NCBI RefSeq assembly: GCF_003984625.1 | Contig: NZ_RWKH01000001.1 | Coordinates: 62,001 to 126,000 of the forward strand | DNA length: 64,000 nucleotides | Reading direction: 5' to 3' | DNA from: Variovorax sp. DXTD-1 | GTDB taxonomy: Bacteria; Pseudomonadota; Gammaproteobacteria; Burkholderiales; Burkholderiaceae_C | Shown: positions 27,167-37,200 of the stretch, one piece after another | How positions within the stretch are numbered: the stretch's first letter is position 1 | How the letters are laid out: each line of letters opens with the position of its first letter | Position numbers and translations under genes: made by a program | The notes under the pieces: model-generated | Told to the model about the DNA's origin: nothing | Databases searched by the model: none | Seen by the model: only the letters and a program-made list of their open reading frames with translations

Positions 27167-28135
27167 ATGCGTATTGCACTCACGGGCGAAGCCCTGATCG
27201 ATTTCACCGCCTGCGAGGCAGGCACCCTCGGGTTCTTGGGGCACGAGGGCGGCTCGCCGCTCAACACTGCAGTGGCCTGCGCGCGCCTGGGCCAACCCAC
27301 CGGCTTTCTCACGCAACTGTCGACCGACCTTTTCGGCGAGCGGCTGATGGGTTTTCTCGAGCGCAACGGCGTGGACACCAGCTTCATTCTGCGCAGCAAT
27401 GCGCCGTCGACCCTGGCCTTTGTCGAGCGCACGCCGCAGACCAACCGTTATGCCTTCTACACGCGCGGCAGTGCAGACGCCACCTGGGCGCCCGAGCCGC
27501 TGCCGCAGCTGCCGGCGGACTGCCGCTTTCTGCACTTCGGTTCGATCTCGCTGCTGCAGGAGCCGGCGGCCACGCGCATTGCCGAACTGGTCACGGCCAA
27601 CGCAGGACGCCGCGTGATCGTGTTCGACCCGAATGTGCGGCCTAGCCTGATTCCCGACATGCCGGCGTATCGCACGCGCGTCATGGAGTGGCTTGCAATG
27701 GCCGACATGGTCAAGCTCAGCGACGAGGACGCCGAACTGCTCGCCCCTGGGCGGCCGGTCGATGCGCTGGCCGCGGAGTGCCTGCAGGCCGGTGTGCATG
27801 CGGTCATCGTCACGCGCGGCGGCGCCGGCGCCACGCTCTGGCGCACCGGGCGCGAACCGCTGGCCGTGGCGGCACCCCGCGTGGAGGTGGTCGACACCAT
27901 TGGCGCAGGAGACACCTTCACGGCCGGCCTCTCTGTGTCGCTGCTTGCGCACGGCGTGGGGCACCCGGCCCAGCTTGGCGAGCTGAGCGACGAGGCCTGG
28001 CGCGAGGTGATGCGCTTTGCCGCCACGGCCGCTGCGCTGAACTGCACCCGCGAAGGCGCCGACCCGCCCACGCTCCAAGTGGTTGAGGCCGCGCTCGCGC
28101 AGCAGGACAATGGGCCTGCCGCGTCCCGGTCCTGA
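27167..28135 (+). CDS. mtlZ: Fructokinase, PfkB family
   Basis: The 322-residue sugar kinase phosphorylates fructose produced by the polyol dehydrogenases. PfkB features include the N-terminal GEALIDF, the glycine-rich GGSPLNTAVACARLG and the C-terminal ATP/anion-hole motif DTIGAGDTFTAGL with the catalytic Asp. The ATG at 27167 starts the MRIALTGEALIDF sequence expected for fructokinases. It corresponds to mtlZ of the Pseudomonas operon. The AraC regulator gene begins 13 bases downstream. Confidence 0.92.
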   Translation: MRIALTGEALIDFTACEAGTLGFLGHEGGSPLNTAVACARLGQPTGFLTQLSTDLFGERLMGFLERNGVDTSFILRSNAPSTLAFVERTPQTNRYAFYTRGSADATWAPEPLPQLPADCRFLHFGSISLLQEPAATRIAELVTANAGRRVIVFDPNVRPSLIPDMPAYRTRVMEWLAMADMVKLSDEDAELLAPGRPVDALAAECLQAGVHAVIVTRGGAGATLWRTGREPLAVAAPRVEVVDTIGAGDTFTAGLSVSLLAHGVGHPAQLGELSDEAWREVMRFAATAAALNCTREGADPPTLQVVEAALAQQDNGPAASRS

Positions 28136-28148
28136 CCTTCGTGCTGCC

Positions 28149-29087
28149 ATGACAACGTCCACCCGCAAACGCGCGATTCCCCGTCAGCGCCACCCCGAGC
28201 TGGAGCGCGACATTGCGCGCTCCCCGTCGCTGGGCTACGAGGCCCCCGAAACCGGGCTGGTGCGCTGCCTTGCGCACGGCTTTCCGAGCCCGCTGGTGCG
28301 ATGGCACTTTCATGAAGACTACGAGCTGCACCTGATCACGGAGACCTCGGGCAAGGCCTTCGTCGGCGACTGGATCGGGCCGTTCCAACCGGGGCACCTG
28401 GTGCTCTGCGGGCCGCGGCTGCCGCACAACTGGATCTCGCTCGACGTGCCCGAAGGCGGCGCCGAGGGGCGCGACCGGGTGATTCAGTTCCGCCACGAAC
28501 CCATCGAGAGCGCCGCGGCCGGCATTCCGGAGCTGCGCGAGGTGATGCAGCTGCTAGAGCGGGCCCGCCATGGCATCGAGTTCTTCGGCATGTCGCAGCA
28601 GGCGCAAACGCACTGGGACAACATCAAGGCCGCGCGCGGCGTGCGCCGGCTCGGGCTGTTCTTCGAGTTCATGGCCGACCTTGCGCAGTGCACCGATTAC
28701 CGGCTGCTGTCGAGCGTGCAGATGCAGGGCGCGCAAGGCATCGAGGGCGATGCGCAGGTCGACCAGATCAACGACATCGTCAACCGCATCACCGCCAACC
28801 TGGCGGAGCCGATCTCCATGTCGGACGTGGCGGCCGAGCTCGGCATGAGCGAGAGCCGCTTCAGCCGCTTCTTCCGGCGTTCCACCGGCAACAGCTTTAC
28901 CGACTTCGTCAACCGCGTGCGCATCAACAGCGCCTGCCATCTTCTGATGCAGACCGACCACTACGTGACTGACATCTGCTACCAGGTGGGCTTCAACAAC
29001 GTGGCCAACTTCAACCGGCGCTTTCTCGAGATCAAGGGCATGACGCCGAGCGAATTCAGGCGGCAGGCCGACACGCGGTTCGGCTGA
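28149..29087 (+). CDS. mtlR: AraC-family regulator of the polyol operon
   Basis: The 312-residue regulator has a cupin-like N-terminal sensing domain (HFHEDYELHLITE; PGHLVLCGPRLPHNW) and two C-terminal helix-turn-helix motifs (SMSDVAAELGMSESRFSRFF and VTDICYQVGFNNVANFNRRF). The final TPSEFR is the AraC hallmark. By position it is the counterpart of MtlR, an activator responding to polyols. Its likely binding site is the 21-base-spaced direct repeat upstream of the first transporter gene. The start ATG at 28149 precedes a Lys/Arg-rich N-terminus. Confidence 0.92.
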   Translation: MTTSTRKRAIPRQRHPELERDIARSPSLGYEAPETGLVRCLAHGFPSPLVRWHFHEDYELHLITETSGKAFVGDWIGPFQPGHLVLCGPRLPHNWISLDVPEGGAEGRDRVIQFRHEPIESAAAGIPELREVMQLLERARHGIEFFGMSQQAQTHWDNIKAARGVRRLGLFFEFMADLAQCTDYRLLSSVQMQGAQGIEGDAQVDQINDIVNRITANLAEPISMSDVAAELGMSESRFSRFFRRSTGNSFTDFVNRVRINSACHLLMQTDHYVTDICYQVGFNNVANFNRRFLEIKGMTPSEFRRQADTRFG

Positions 29088-29134
29088 GTTCAAGGCAACA
29101 GCCGGCAGTCAAGGCGCAATCAGGGAGCACTATC

Positions 29135-30607
29135 TTGTATCTGGGACTCGACCTCGGCACGTCCGAGCTCAAGGCGCTGCTGCTTGCCGACGATCACCGC
29201 ATCGTCGGAGTGGCACGCGCATCGCTCACGGTGGAGCGGCCGCAACCGCTCTGGTCGGAACAGGCGCCAAGCCAGTGGTGGCAAGCGCTGCAGCAAGTGA
29301 TGGCCGAGTTGCGGGACGCGTACCCCGATGCGCTGCGGGCCGTGCGCGGCATCGGACTGTCGGGCCAGATGCACGGCGCCACGCTGCTCGACGCGGCTGG
29401 CGAGGTGCTGCGTCCCGCCATTCTCTGGAACGACGGCCGCAGCGGCGCGCAGTGCCAGGCGCTCACGCGCGCTGTGCCTCGCCTGGGCGAGATCGCGGGC
29501 AACCTGGCGATGCCCGGCTTTACCGCGCCCAAGCTGCTGTGGGTGCGCGAGCATGAGCCTGAGATCTTTGCCCGCGTGGCGCGCGTGCTGCTGCCGAAGG
29601 ACTGGCTTCGCTTCATGCTCGGCGGCGAGGCGGTCAGCGACATGTCCGATGCGGCCGGCACGCTGTGGCTGGACGTGGGCGCGCGCGACTGGTCCGACGA
29701 ACTGCTTGCGGCCACGGGGCTCACGCGAGAGCACATGCCGCGGCTGGTCGAAGGCAGCGAAGTGTCAGCGCAGCTCAAGCCCGAGCTGGCGGCGCGCTGG
29801 GGCGTGGGCAGCGGCACCACGGTACTCATTGCCGGCGGGGCGGGCGACAACGCTGCCAGCGCGGTCGGCATGGGGCTGGTGGAGCCGGGGCAGGGCTTTG
29901 TGTCGCTCGGCACATCGGGCGTGGTGTTCGTCTCGACGGACCGCTTTCTGCCGAACCCTGCGCAGGCGATGCATGCGTTCTGCCATGCGCTGCCCAGGCG
30001 CTGGCACCAGATGTCGGTGATGCTCTCGGCCGCGAGCGCGGTGAGCTGGGCCGCCAAGGCATTCAAGTTTGCCGACGAGGCGGCATTGCTCGAAGCGGCA
30101 GCCTCGGTCGCGCCGGCGCAGCGCGAGCGATGCCCGCTGTTCCTGCCATACCTTTCGGGTGAGCGCTCGCCGCACAACAACCCGAATGCGCAAGGCGCGC
30201 TGTTCGGCCTGACGCATGCGCATGGGTCAGCCGAGATTGCCTATGCCGTGGTCGAGGGCGTGAGCTTCGGGCTGCGCGACGGCTTCGACACCTTGCGCCT
30301 GCCGGCCGACATGCCGCTGCGCGAAATGGCGTTGGTCGGCGGAGGTGCGCGCAGCGTGTGGTGGGGCCAGCTGCTGGCCGACATCTTCCAGGTGCCACTC
30401 ACGCTCTATGCGGGCAGCGAGACAGGCGGGGCACTGGGTGCTGCGCGGCTTGCGTGGCTGGCTGACGGGGGCAGCGTGGCCGAAGTGTGCACGCTGCCGC
30501 CTGTGAAGCAGCAGTTGACGCCTTCGCCCGAAGGAGCCGGCTCGCACAAGACGCGGCATGCGCGCTTCCAGGTGCTCTACATGGCGCTGCGCGATCAGTT
30601 TCGATAA
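29135..30607 (+). CDS. xylB: Xylulokinase
   Basis: The 490-residue FGGY kinase phosphorylates D-xylulose to xylulose-5-phosphate. It has the N-terminal phosphate loop YLGLDLGTSELKALLL, the LSGQMHGATLLD substrate segment, LWNDGRS and the C-terminal GGGARS adenosine motif. The start is the TTG at 29135, supported by a GGGAG ribosome site seven bases upstream; no ATG gives the full N-terminus. It matches mtlY of the Pseudomonas mannitol/arabitol operon. It lets the cell use D-xylulose formed from arabitol by the mannitol dehydrogenase and feeds the pentose-phosphate pathway. Confidence 0.95.
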   Translation: MYLGLDLGTSELKALLLADDHRIVGVARASLTVERPQPLWSEQAPSQWWQALQQVMAELRDAYPDALRAVRGIGLSGQMHGATLLDAAGEVLRPAILWNDGRSGAQCQALTRAVPRLGEIAGNLAMPGFTAPKLLWVREHEPEIFARVARVLLPKDWLRFMLGGEAVSDMSDAAGTLWLDVGARDWSDELLAATGLTREHMPRLVEGSEVSAQLKPELAARWGVGSGTTVLIAGGAGDNAASAVGMGLVEPGQGFVSLGTSGVVFVSTDRFLPNPAQAMHAFCHALPRRWHQMSVMLSAASAVSWAAKAFKFADEAALLEAAASVAPAQRERCPLFLPYLSGERSPHNNPNAQGALFGLTHAHGSAEIAYAVVEGVSFGLRDGFDTLRLPADMPLREMALVGGGARSVWWGQLLADIFQVPLTLYAGSETGGALGAARLAWLADGGSVAEVCTLPPVKQQLTPSPEGAGSHKTRHARFQVLYMALRDQFR

Positions 30608-30621
30608 ACGTACCGCCCAAT

Positions 30622-30649
30622 AAAAAAGGGCCGCTTGCGCGGCCCTTTT
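30622..30649. terminator. Bidirectional rho-independent terminator between xylB and groEL
   Basis: An eight-base GC-rich stem, GGGCCGC-ttgc-GCGGCCC, is flanked by A-tracts on one side and T-tracts on the other. It therefore works in both directions for the convergent xylB and groEL genes. Confidence 0.9.
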
Positions 30650-30679
30650 GGTTTTGGTGAGCAGAGCTCAGCCGGGAAA

Positions 30680-32335
<1,656 letters not shown>

Positions 32336-32416
32336 TTATTACTCCGAAATCAGTTATTAATCACTTGGGGACAGAGCAGTCAGCCGCTTCGCGTCTGCCT
32401 GGTCTGTCCCGCAAAA

Positions 32417-32710
32417 TCACTTCGTTTCGACGACCGCGAACAGGTCGTCTTCCTTCATGACCAGCAGTTCGTCGCCATCGACCTTGACGGTCTGGCCGCT
32501 GTACTTGCCGAACAGGACGCGGTCGCCGACCTTGACGGTCAGTGCGGTCAGGTCGCCCTTGTCGGTGCGCTTGCCCGGGCCCACGGCCAGGACTTCACCC
32601 TGGTCGGGCTTTTCGGCGGCTGCGTCGGGAATGACGATGCCGGAGGCGGTCTTGGTTTCGCTGTCAACACGCTTGACGATCACGCGATCGGCCAAAGGAC
32701 GAAGTTTCAT
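32417..32710 (-). CDS. groES: Co-chaperonin GroES (Hsp10)
   Basis: This 97-residue protein caps the GroEL ring. [14 protein letters not shown] at the start, the mobile-loop [13 protein letters not shown] and the C-terminal DLFAVVE are diagnostic. The ATG at 32710 has a GGAGATGC ribosome site. It is the first gene of the groESL operon, 84 bases before groEL. Confidence 0.99.
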   Translation of the reverse strand: MKLRPLADRVIVKRVDSETKTASGIVIPDAAAEKPDQGEVLAVGPGKRTDKGDLTALTVKVGDRVLFGKYSGQTVKVDGDELLVMKEDDLFAVVETK

Positions 32711-32792
32711 TGCATCTCCTGGATAAGAAACGGGGTTGTGGTCGGGCGCCGGGCGGGGAGACCGGCGGCCCATCGACTGGAATCGAGGCTTG

Positions 32793-32819
32793 TTAGCACT
32801 CGTCAGCAGCGAGTGCTAA
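32793..32819 (-). promoter_or_regulatory. CIRCE element (HrcA operator) of groESL
   Basis: TTAGCACTC, nine bases, GAGTGCTAA: a perfect match to the CIRCE inverted repeat bound by the HrcA repressor. It sits immediately downstream of the groES promoter -10 box, so bound HrcA would block initiation until heat stress titrates it. Confidence 0.97.
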
Positions 32820-32846
32820 TCATAAGGGCAATCGGCGGAGTTTCAA
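32819..32846 (-). promoter_or_regulatory. groESL sigma-70-type promoter
   Basis: On the minus strand TTGAAA and TATGAT are separated by 16 bases, a good housekeeping promoter. CTTGAAA also matches the -35 part of a sigma-32 promoter. It directly abuts the CIRCE element. Confidence 0.8.
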
Positions 32847-32924
32847 GGGCCGGGGGCGCAGCTGTCGGTTCTTGCGAAACGCCGGCGGAGATTAGTGGAC
32901 GCGCCATTTAACCTTCGTGCGTTT

Positions 32925-32940
32925 TTTTGCCCGGGTAAAA
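32925..32940. promoter_or_regulatory. Orphan palindrome (possible TetR-type operator)
   Basis: TTTTGCCCGGGTAAAA is a 16-base palindrome with one mismatched pair. It lies between the groE promoter and an IS remnant with no intact gene beside it, so it may be a leftover operator of a gene lost or displaced here. The region 32847-33003 otherwise shows nothing recognisable. Confidence 0.35.
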
Positions 32941-33003
32941 TAAGGGGATCACTGGAGGCAAGGCAAAGCTGCCGTCAACGAGGATGTCAACTGACGGGTG
33001 CGG

Positions 33004-33149
33004 ACTGTGAGGGGCTGCGGCACGCAGCCGATCTTCGGTGCAATCGACTCGATCGCAGCCCATAACGACGGGTACTCCCCACGGTGCTCCTGCACCATCC
33101 TCACCGCGCGCTCACGCACCTCTGGTGAGAACTTGTTCGACTTCCTCAT
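33004..33149 (-). pseudogene. IS3-family transposase OrfA, N-terminal fragment
   Basis: The minus-strand frame begins [19 protein letters not shown] and continues to IAPKIGC, the characteristic helix-turn-helix N-terminus of IS3-group OrfA proteins. After about 48 residues the match stops, although the frame stays open a little longer into unrelated sequence. OrfB, the DDE transposase, is absent, so it is non-functional. Confidence 0.8.
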
Positions 33150-33199
33150 GGCTCAATCCTCTCAGAGTGTTGAGCCCCCTCAAAATCCGGGGCGATTCA
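33004..33199 (-). mobile_element. IS3-family insertion sequence remnant (left end)
   Basis: The fragment keeps the probable terminal inverted repeat (TGAATCGCCCCGG, minus strand, from 33199) and the start of the first transposase gene. Everything after about codon 48 of that gene is gone. It is a dead scar of an insertion between groES and the Crp/Fnr genes. Confidence 0.7.
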
Positions 33200-33220
33200 C
33201 CCCGTGGCGATCACGGTAGG

Positions 33221-33958
33221 TTAAGAGGTGTTGCCAGCGGCGTCCTCGCGGAGGCCGATCAGCTCGGCATAGCTGCGTCGGTTGGCGCGATAGCAGTCGC
33301 AGGCGGCATTTTCGAGCCCCGGGCGATCCGTGATGGTGATGACGCCGCGGCGGTAGTCAATCAGGTGGCGCGCGTGCAGTGCCGTGGCCGCGTTGGTGAT
33401 GCCTACCCGGCGCACGCCCAGCATGCGGCCCAACACTTCGTGCGTGAGTGCCAGATGCGCCGAGTGCGCGCAGTCTTGCGTGGTGAGCAGCCACCGCGCG
33501 AGGCGCTCTTCGATCTGGTGGAACTGGTGGCACAGGCCCAGGCGGCCGAACTCGGTCAGTAGCGCACACACGTAGTGCTGGAGCACGCGCTTCAGGGGAG
33601 CACTTTCCAGCAGCTCCTGCTCGAGCGCTTGCGCAGTGAGCCGCCATGCCAGGCCGGAGCCCTGGACCAGCGTGCGCAGCGGGGATCGTTGCACGCCCAG
33701 CGACAGCTCGTGGCCCACGGCCCCCTCGTTGCCCACCATGCCAGTCTGCAGGCCATCGTGACCGTCGGCCGTAGACACCAGCGATACAAAAGCGCTCGTT
33801 GGGAAGTGGATGTGCAGCATGGCGTCGCCAGGCTCGTAAAGGACCTGCGGCGCGGCCAACTCTACGCTGTCGCAGCGCGCCAGCAGGTGTGTCCGGTCAG
33901 CGGGCGGCAGCGCTTCGAGCAATCGATTGAGCGCCGGAGCAGTCGAGTCTGAAGTCAC
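33221..33958 (-). CDS. Crp/Fnr-family transcriptional regulator (paralogue A)
   Basis: The 245-residue regulator has an N-terminal cyclic-nucleotide-binding-like barrel (VLYEPGDAMLHIHFPTSAFVS) and a C-terminal winged helix-turn-helix (THEVLGRMLGVRRVGITNAA). There is no FNR cysteine cluster and no full cAMP-binding signature, so the signal is unknown. The likely start is the GTG at 33958; a GTG at 34048 is possible but would add about 30 unusual residues. It is a clear paralogue of the next gene, sharing length, domain order and the ending ITxxDRPGLExxxCxCY. Confidence 0.88.
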   Translation of the reverse strand: MTSDSTAPALNRLLEALPPADRTHLLARCDSVELAAPQVLYEPGDAMLHIHFPTSAFVSLVSTADGHDGLQTGMVGNEGAVGHELSLGVQRSPLRTLVQGSGLAWRLTAQALEQELLESAPLKRVLQHYVCALLTEFGRLGLCHQFHQIEERLARWLLTTQDCAHSAHLALTHEVLGRMLGVRRVGITNAATALHARHLIDYRRGVITITDRPGLENAACDCYRANRRSYAELIGLREDAAGNTS

Positions 33959-34104
33959 GCAACCGCCCGTTGAAAAGAAGGAAAAAGCCAGAGGCGTCGC
34001 GCGGGGACCGCGCGGGCGCCCGCATTGTTGCCGACCGAGAGGGAGCACTATGTGCGCCTGCGCACTCAGCAGAAGTTACAGGTGCGACGTGATGACGACG
34101 CCAC

Positions 34105-34845
34105 TCAGGGGACCGGCCGGTGCGGCAGCAGCCGGTCCGTCTCGCGCTTGACGACTTGGTAGCACTCGCACACTTGGCGTTCGAGCCCGGGTCGGTCGAG
34201 CACGGTGATATGCCCGCGCGCGTACTTGATCAGGTTCAGCCGCTGCAGTTTGCCTGCAGCCTCCGTCACCCCCTCGCGCCGTACGCCGAGCATGTTGGCG
34301 ATGAGTTCTTGCGTCATCACCAGTTCGCTGCCTGGAAGGCGATCGAGGCTCAGCAGCAGCCAACGGCACAGTTGCTGCTCTAGCGAATGGTGCCGGTTGC
34401 AAACCGCAGTCTGCGACATCTGCGTGATCAGCGACTGCGTGTAGCGCAGCAAAAGCTGCAGAAGCGGCCCGCCCTGCTGGGTCAGGTTCTTGATGTGGGC
34501 AGCACTCAGTCGGATGGCGTGACCGGCGCTCTGCACGACCGCGCGATTGGGCGTGCTACCCCCACCCATCAGAAGCGACACGCCGACCATGCCTTCGAAG
34601 CCGACGCCGGCGATCTCGGCAGATTGCCCGCTCTCGAGCACGTAGAGCAACGAGACGATGCATTCGGTCGGGAAATACACGTGCTCCTGGACGACGCCCG
34701 ACTCATAAAGCACTTCCCCAAGACGCAGCGGCACCTGTTCGAGAAACGGCTCCATGCGGACCATCACCTCGGGAGGAATCGCGGCCAGAAGACCGTTGCG
34801 TGCGGCAGCCGCCTGCAACGAAGACGAACGCGGGAGCAAGACCAT
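34105..34845 (-). CDS. Crp/Fnr-family transcriptional regulator (paralogue B)
   Basis: This 246-residue protein has the same fold as its downstream neighbour: a sensor barrel (VLYESGVVQEHVYFPTECIVS), a long dimer helix, and the DNA-binding segment TQELIANMLGVRREGVTEAA. Key FNR cysteines are absent. The gap to the paralogue is about 146 bases. The start codon lies within CCATGG, shared with an oppositely oriented hypothetical gene. This family often responds to starvation or redox signals, but nothing in the sequence names the ligand. Confidence 0.9.
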   Translation of the reverse strand: MVLLPRSSSLQAAAARNGLLAAIPPEVMVRMEPFLEQVPLRLGEVLYESGVVQEHVYFPTECIVSLLYVLESGQSAEIAGVGFEGMVGVSLLMGGGSTPNRAVVQSAGHAIRLSAAHIKNLTQQGGPLLQLLLRYTQSLITQMSQTAVCNRHHSLEQQLCRWLLLSLDRLPGSELVMTQELIANMLGVRREGVTEAAGKLQRLNLIKYARGHITVLDRPGLERQVCECYQVVKRETDRLLPHRPVP

Positions 34846-35293
34846 GGCAGGGAGCAGCTTCCAAAGTTTTCATGATTCTGCCGCCAGTGCATGGCGTCTG
34901 TACGGTGGCGCACCAACCGATGCACTTTATTTGACGCCATGGTGCGCTGGCGAACAGTGGCGATTCGCTTTCCTGACTAGCGTGGCTTACCACCTCCGCT
35001 ACGGACAGAAAGACCCTATGCCGCTTTCGTTCTTGTACAGGCTGAAGCACGTGCAACTCCCGGTTCGAGTTGTTGAACGAGAAGAGCTCCTGCACGTGTC
35101 GGTGCTCTTGGCTACGGGCCTCATCGAAGCCGAGATCACGACTCTCAAGCCAGGGGCACCTTACGTTCCGTTGCGCTTGGCAATAGTCATCGGTATCACG
35201 GAAAACGGCCATGCCGAGCTTGCGAAGATGAGCGAGGTGGCGGTGCCTGTAAGTACCTCGATGCAATTCAGCCGCGGTTTCCGGCTGATGTGA
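34844..35293 (+). CDS. Hypothetical protein, divergent from Crp/Fnr regulator
   Basis: This open frame encodes 149 residues from the ATG at 34844 (preceded by GGGAGC). I do not recognise the family. The composition is protein-like, with RFAFLTSVAYHLRYG and LPVRVVEREELLHVSVLLAT, and no membrane segment or signal. GC content appears lower than in surrounding genes. The start overlaps the start of the divergent regulator by two bases, so their promoters must lie inside each other's coding regions. It could be a recently acquired gene or a non-coding frame. Confidence 0.5.
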   Translation: MAGSSFQSFHDSAASAWRLYGGAPTDALYLTPWCAGEQWRFAFLTSVAYHLRYGQKDPMPLSFLYRLKHVQLPVRVVEREELLHVSVLLATGLIEAEITTLKPGAPYVPLRLAIVIGITENGHAELAKMSEVAVPVSTSMQFSRGFRLM

Positions 35294-35421
35294 CTTGGCA
35301 CCTGTAGGAAAACCGGCACCGCAGTGAAGGAACATCCCGGCGAGGTGAGGCAAGTTGCGCTAAGTCGTTGACTTACAAGGACGCGGAATTCCGAGTTAAA
35401 CGAGCATCGACAACTGCGGCG

Positions 35422-37038
35422 CTACAACTGGTCCGTCGGCACGAACCAGGAGAACAGCAGCAGCTGCAGCCGCGTGAGCAGGCTGGAATCCGGCTCGCTG
35501 TCGAGCACCTCGTTGTCCACGTCTCCGGTGCCGATCCATTGCACGTTCTCGCGGTCGGGCATGAGCACCACGCGGTAGACGCCTTCGATGTCGTCCAGCT
35601 GATACGCGTACAGCAGCGCCTGGCTCAATTCGAAACTGCGCACGCGAACGCCAAACTCGGTGTTCAGCCGCGCCGAGCGGGGGTCGAGGTTCATCGAGCC
35701 GAGCAGCACCCATTCCCGGTCGACCAAGGCCAGCTTGGCGTGAAGGCGCCCGCGCGCTTTCTTGAGCAGCGTGCGGAACTGGCGGTTGCGCTTGAGCTGC
35801 CGGGTGCTGACCTCGTACAGGTTCACGCCCAGCTTCAGCATGTCGACGCGGTAGCGGTTGTAGTTGATGTTCACCAGCGGTTCGTCGCTGTCGGCCAGCG
35901 AATTGGTGATGACGCTGATGCGCACGCCGCGCGCGCGGCCTTCCCGGATGCGCGCCATGCCGTCCTCGCCCGGAATGAAGTAGGGCGAGATCACCACCAC
36001 GTCCGAGCGCGCGCTCGCGGTCATTTCATGGAACCGCGCCGCAAGCGATTCGGCCGGCGATGCAAGAGTGCCCAACGCCTTGTTGGGGCTGTCCGCCGCG
36101 GCATGGGCCTCGGCCCGCATCCACTTCACCCGGCCGATGTCGGCAAGCTGCGTGCCGAGCGGCGCGTCGCCGAGCAGGTCGGTGCCGGCAAGAGGGGCGA
36201 GCGGCGGCGCATGGACGGGTGAAGTGGCGGCTTCGAACGCCGCTTTCAGCACTTCCGGGCTGTCGCTGGCGCCGGCAATCCGCTGGAGCGGGTAGACCAC
36301 GTCGCTGTTCCAGTAGGTGTCGAAGATGCGCGCCGCCTCCGGAACCACGGGTCCGGCCATGATCAGTTCGAAATCGATGAAGTTGGCGCCTTCGCTGCGC
36401 AGGAAATACTCGTCGGCCAGGTTGCGCCCGCCGGCAATCGCCATGGCGCCGTCGGCCACGAAGAGCTTGTTGTGCATGCGGTGGTTGAGCCGGCGAAAGT
36501 CCGCGAAGAACTCGATCCACCGCGTGGCCGAGTGGTCGCGGGCGTTCACGAACGGGTTGAACAGGCGGACCTCGGCATTGGGCTCCGCGGCAAGGCCGAG
36601 CAGAAGGCGGTCCATGCCGGCGGTATAAAAATCGTCGAGCAGCAGGCGCACCCGCACGCCGCGCCGTGCGGCATCGCGCAGTTCGCGCAACAGCAGGCGG
36701 CCGGTCTTGTCGTTGCCGAGCTGGTAGGTCTGCACGTCCAGCGAGGCCTGCGCCCGCCGCATCAGTTCGAACCGGGCGTCCAGCGCAAAAGAGGCCTCGA
36801 CCAGCGGGCGGATGCTGGAAAGCCCATCGTGCTGCGCTGCGTTCAGGTCTGCAGCAGCCCGGCCGAGCGTGGTGGCGGGCGAGGCCGCGATCGACAGCGT
36901 CGGCGGCTCCGGCGCGCGAGGGGGAAGACCGGCACAGCCCGCCAGAACGAGCGCGAGTCCGGAGCCGATCAGCCGCAGAGCTGGACCGCGCAGCGCGGAA
37001 AACGAGAGTGCAACGAGCTTGAGCATGAGACCGGCCAT
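35422..37038 (-). CDS. Phospholipase D-family lipoprotein, cardiolipin synthase C-like
   Basis: The 538-residue protein has a hydrophobic N-terminus with a lipobox (LVLAGC, Cys about 35), predicting a lipoprotein. Two HKD phosphodiesterase motifs are present: HNKLFVADGAMAIAGGRN (about residues 188-205) and HAKLALVDREWVLLGSMN (about 436-453). Domain order and length resemble ClsC (YmdC), which joins phosphatidylglycerol and phosphatidylethanolamine to make cardiolipin. Whether it is a synthase or a nuclease/phospholipase of the same fold cannot be settled. It is transcribed away from the siderophore receptor, sharing a 160-base upstream region. Confidence 0.87.
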   Translation of the reverse strand: MAGLMLKLVALSFSALRGPALRLIGSGLALVLAGCAGLPPRAPEPPTLSIAASPATTLGRAAADLNAAQHDGLSSIRPLVEASFALDARFELMRRAQASLDVQTYQLGNDKTGRLLLRELRDAARRGVRVRLLLDDFYTAGMDRLLLGLAAEPNAEVRLFNPFVNARDHSATRWIEFFADFRRLNHRMHNKLFVADGAMAIAGGRNLADEYFLRSEGANFIDFELIMAGPVVPEAARIFDTYWNSDVVYPLQRIAGASDSPEVLKAAFEAATSPVHAPPLAPLAGTDLLGDAPLGTQLADIGRVKWMRAEAHAAADSPNKALGTLASPAESLAARFHEMTASARSDVVVISPYFIPGEDGMARIREGRARGVRISVITNSLADSDEPLVNINYNRYRVDMLKLGVNLYEVSTRQLKRNRQFRTLLKKARGRLHAKLALVDREWVLLGSMNLDPRSARLNTEFGVRVRSFELSQALLYAYQLDDIEGVYRVVLMPDRENVQWIGTGDVDNEVLDSEPDSSLLTRLQLLLFSWFVPTDQL

Positions 37039-37150
37039 CGCACGGGGCGTGCGGGCGGGATCGTAGCCGCTTTGGGGGCCAGCACGCCGGGTGTCAATGG
37101 TCGCAACGCCCCTCGCCTTTCTCGGGAAATTGAAACAAATGAGACTTTAT

Positions 37151-37178
37151 AACTATTAGAATACGAATCGTTCTTAAT
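37151..37178. promoter_or_regulatory. AT-rich Fur-box candidate upstream of siderophore receptor
   Basis: The segment around ATTAGAATACGAATCGTTCT is AT-rich in a GC-rich genome and roughly palindromic, with GAAtacgaatcgTTC symmetry. It resembles degenerate Fur boxes. It lies just before the receptor ribosome site, where iron repression would be expected. Confidence 0.5.
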
Positions 37179-37200
37179 AATGTTTCGGAGTGGAGCAGGA

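Noticed and set aside
34844..34960. Possible joint translation of the hypothetical gene from the upstream ATG at 34754
   Set aside because: The upstream part is antisense to the Crp/Fnr regulator and the ATG at 34844 has a better ribosome site.
35357..35380. TAAGTC-gtt-GACTTA hairpin, considered as an attachment-site or tRNA remnant
   Set aside because: No tRNA body, integrase or second copy is present; a six-base stem alone is too weak.
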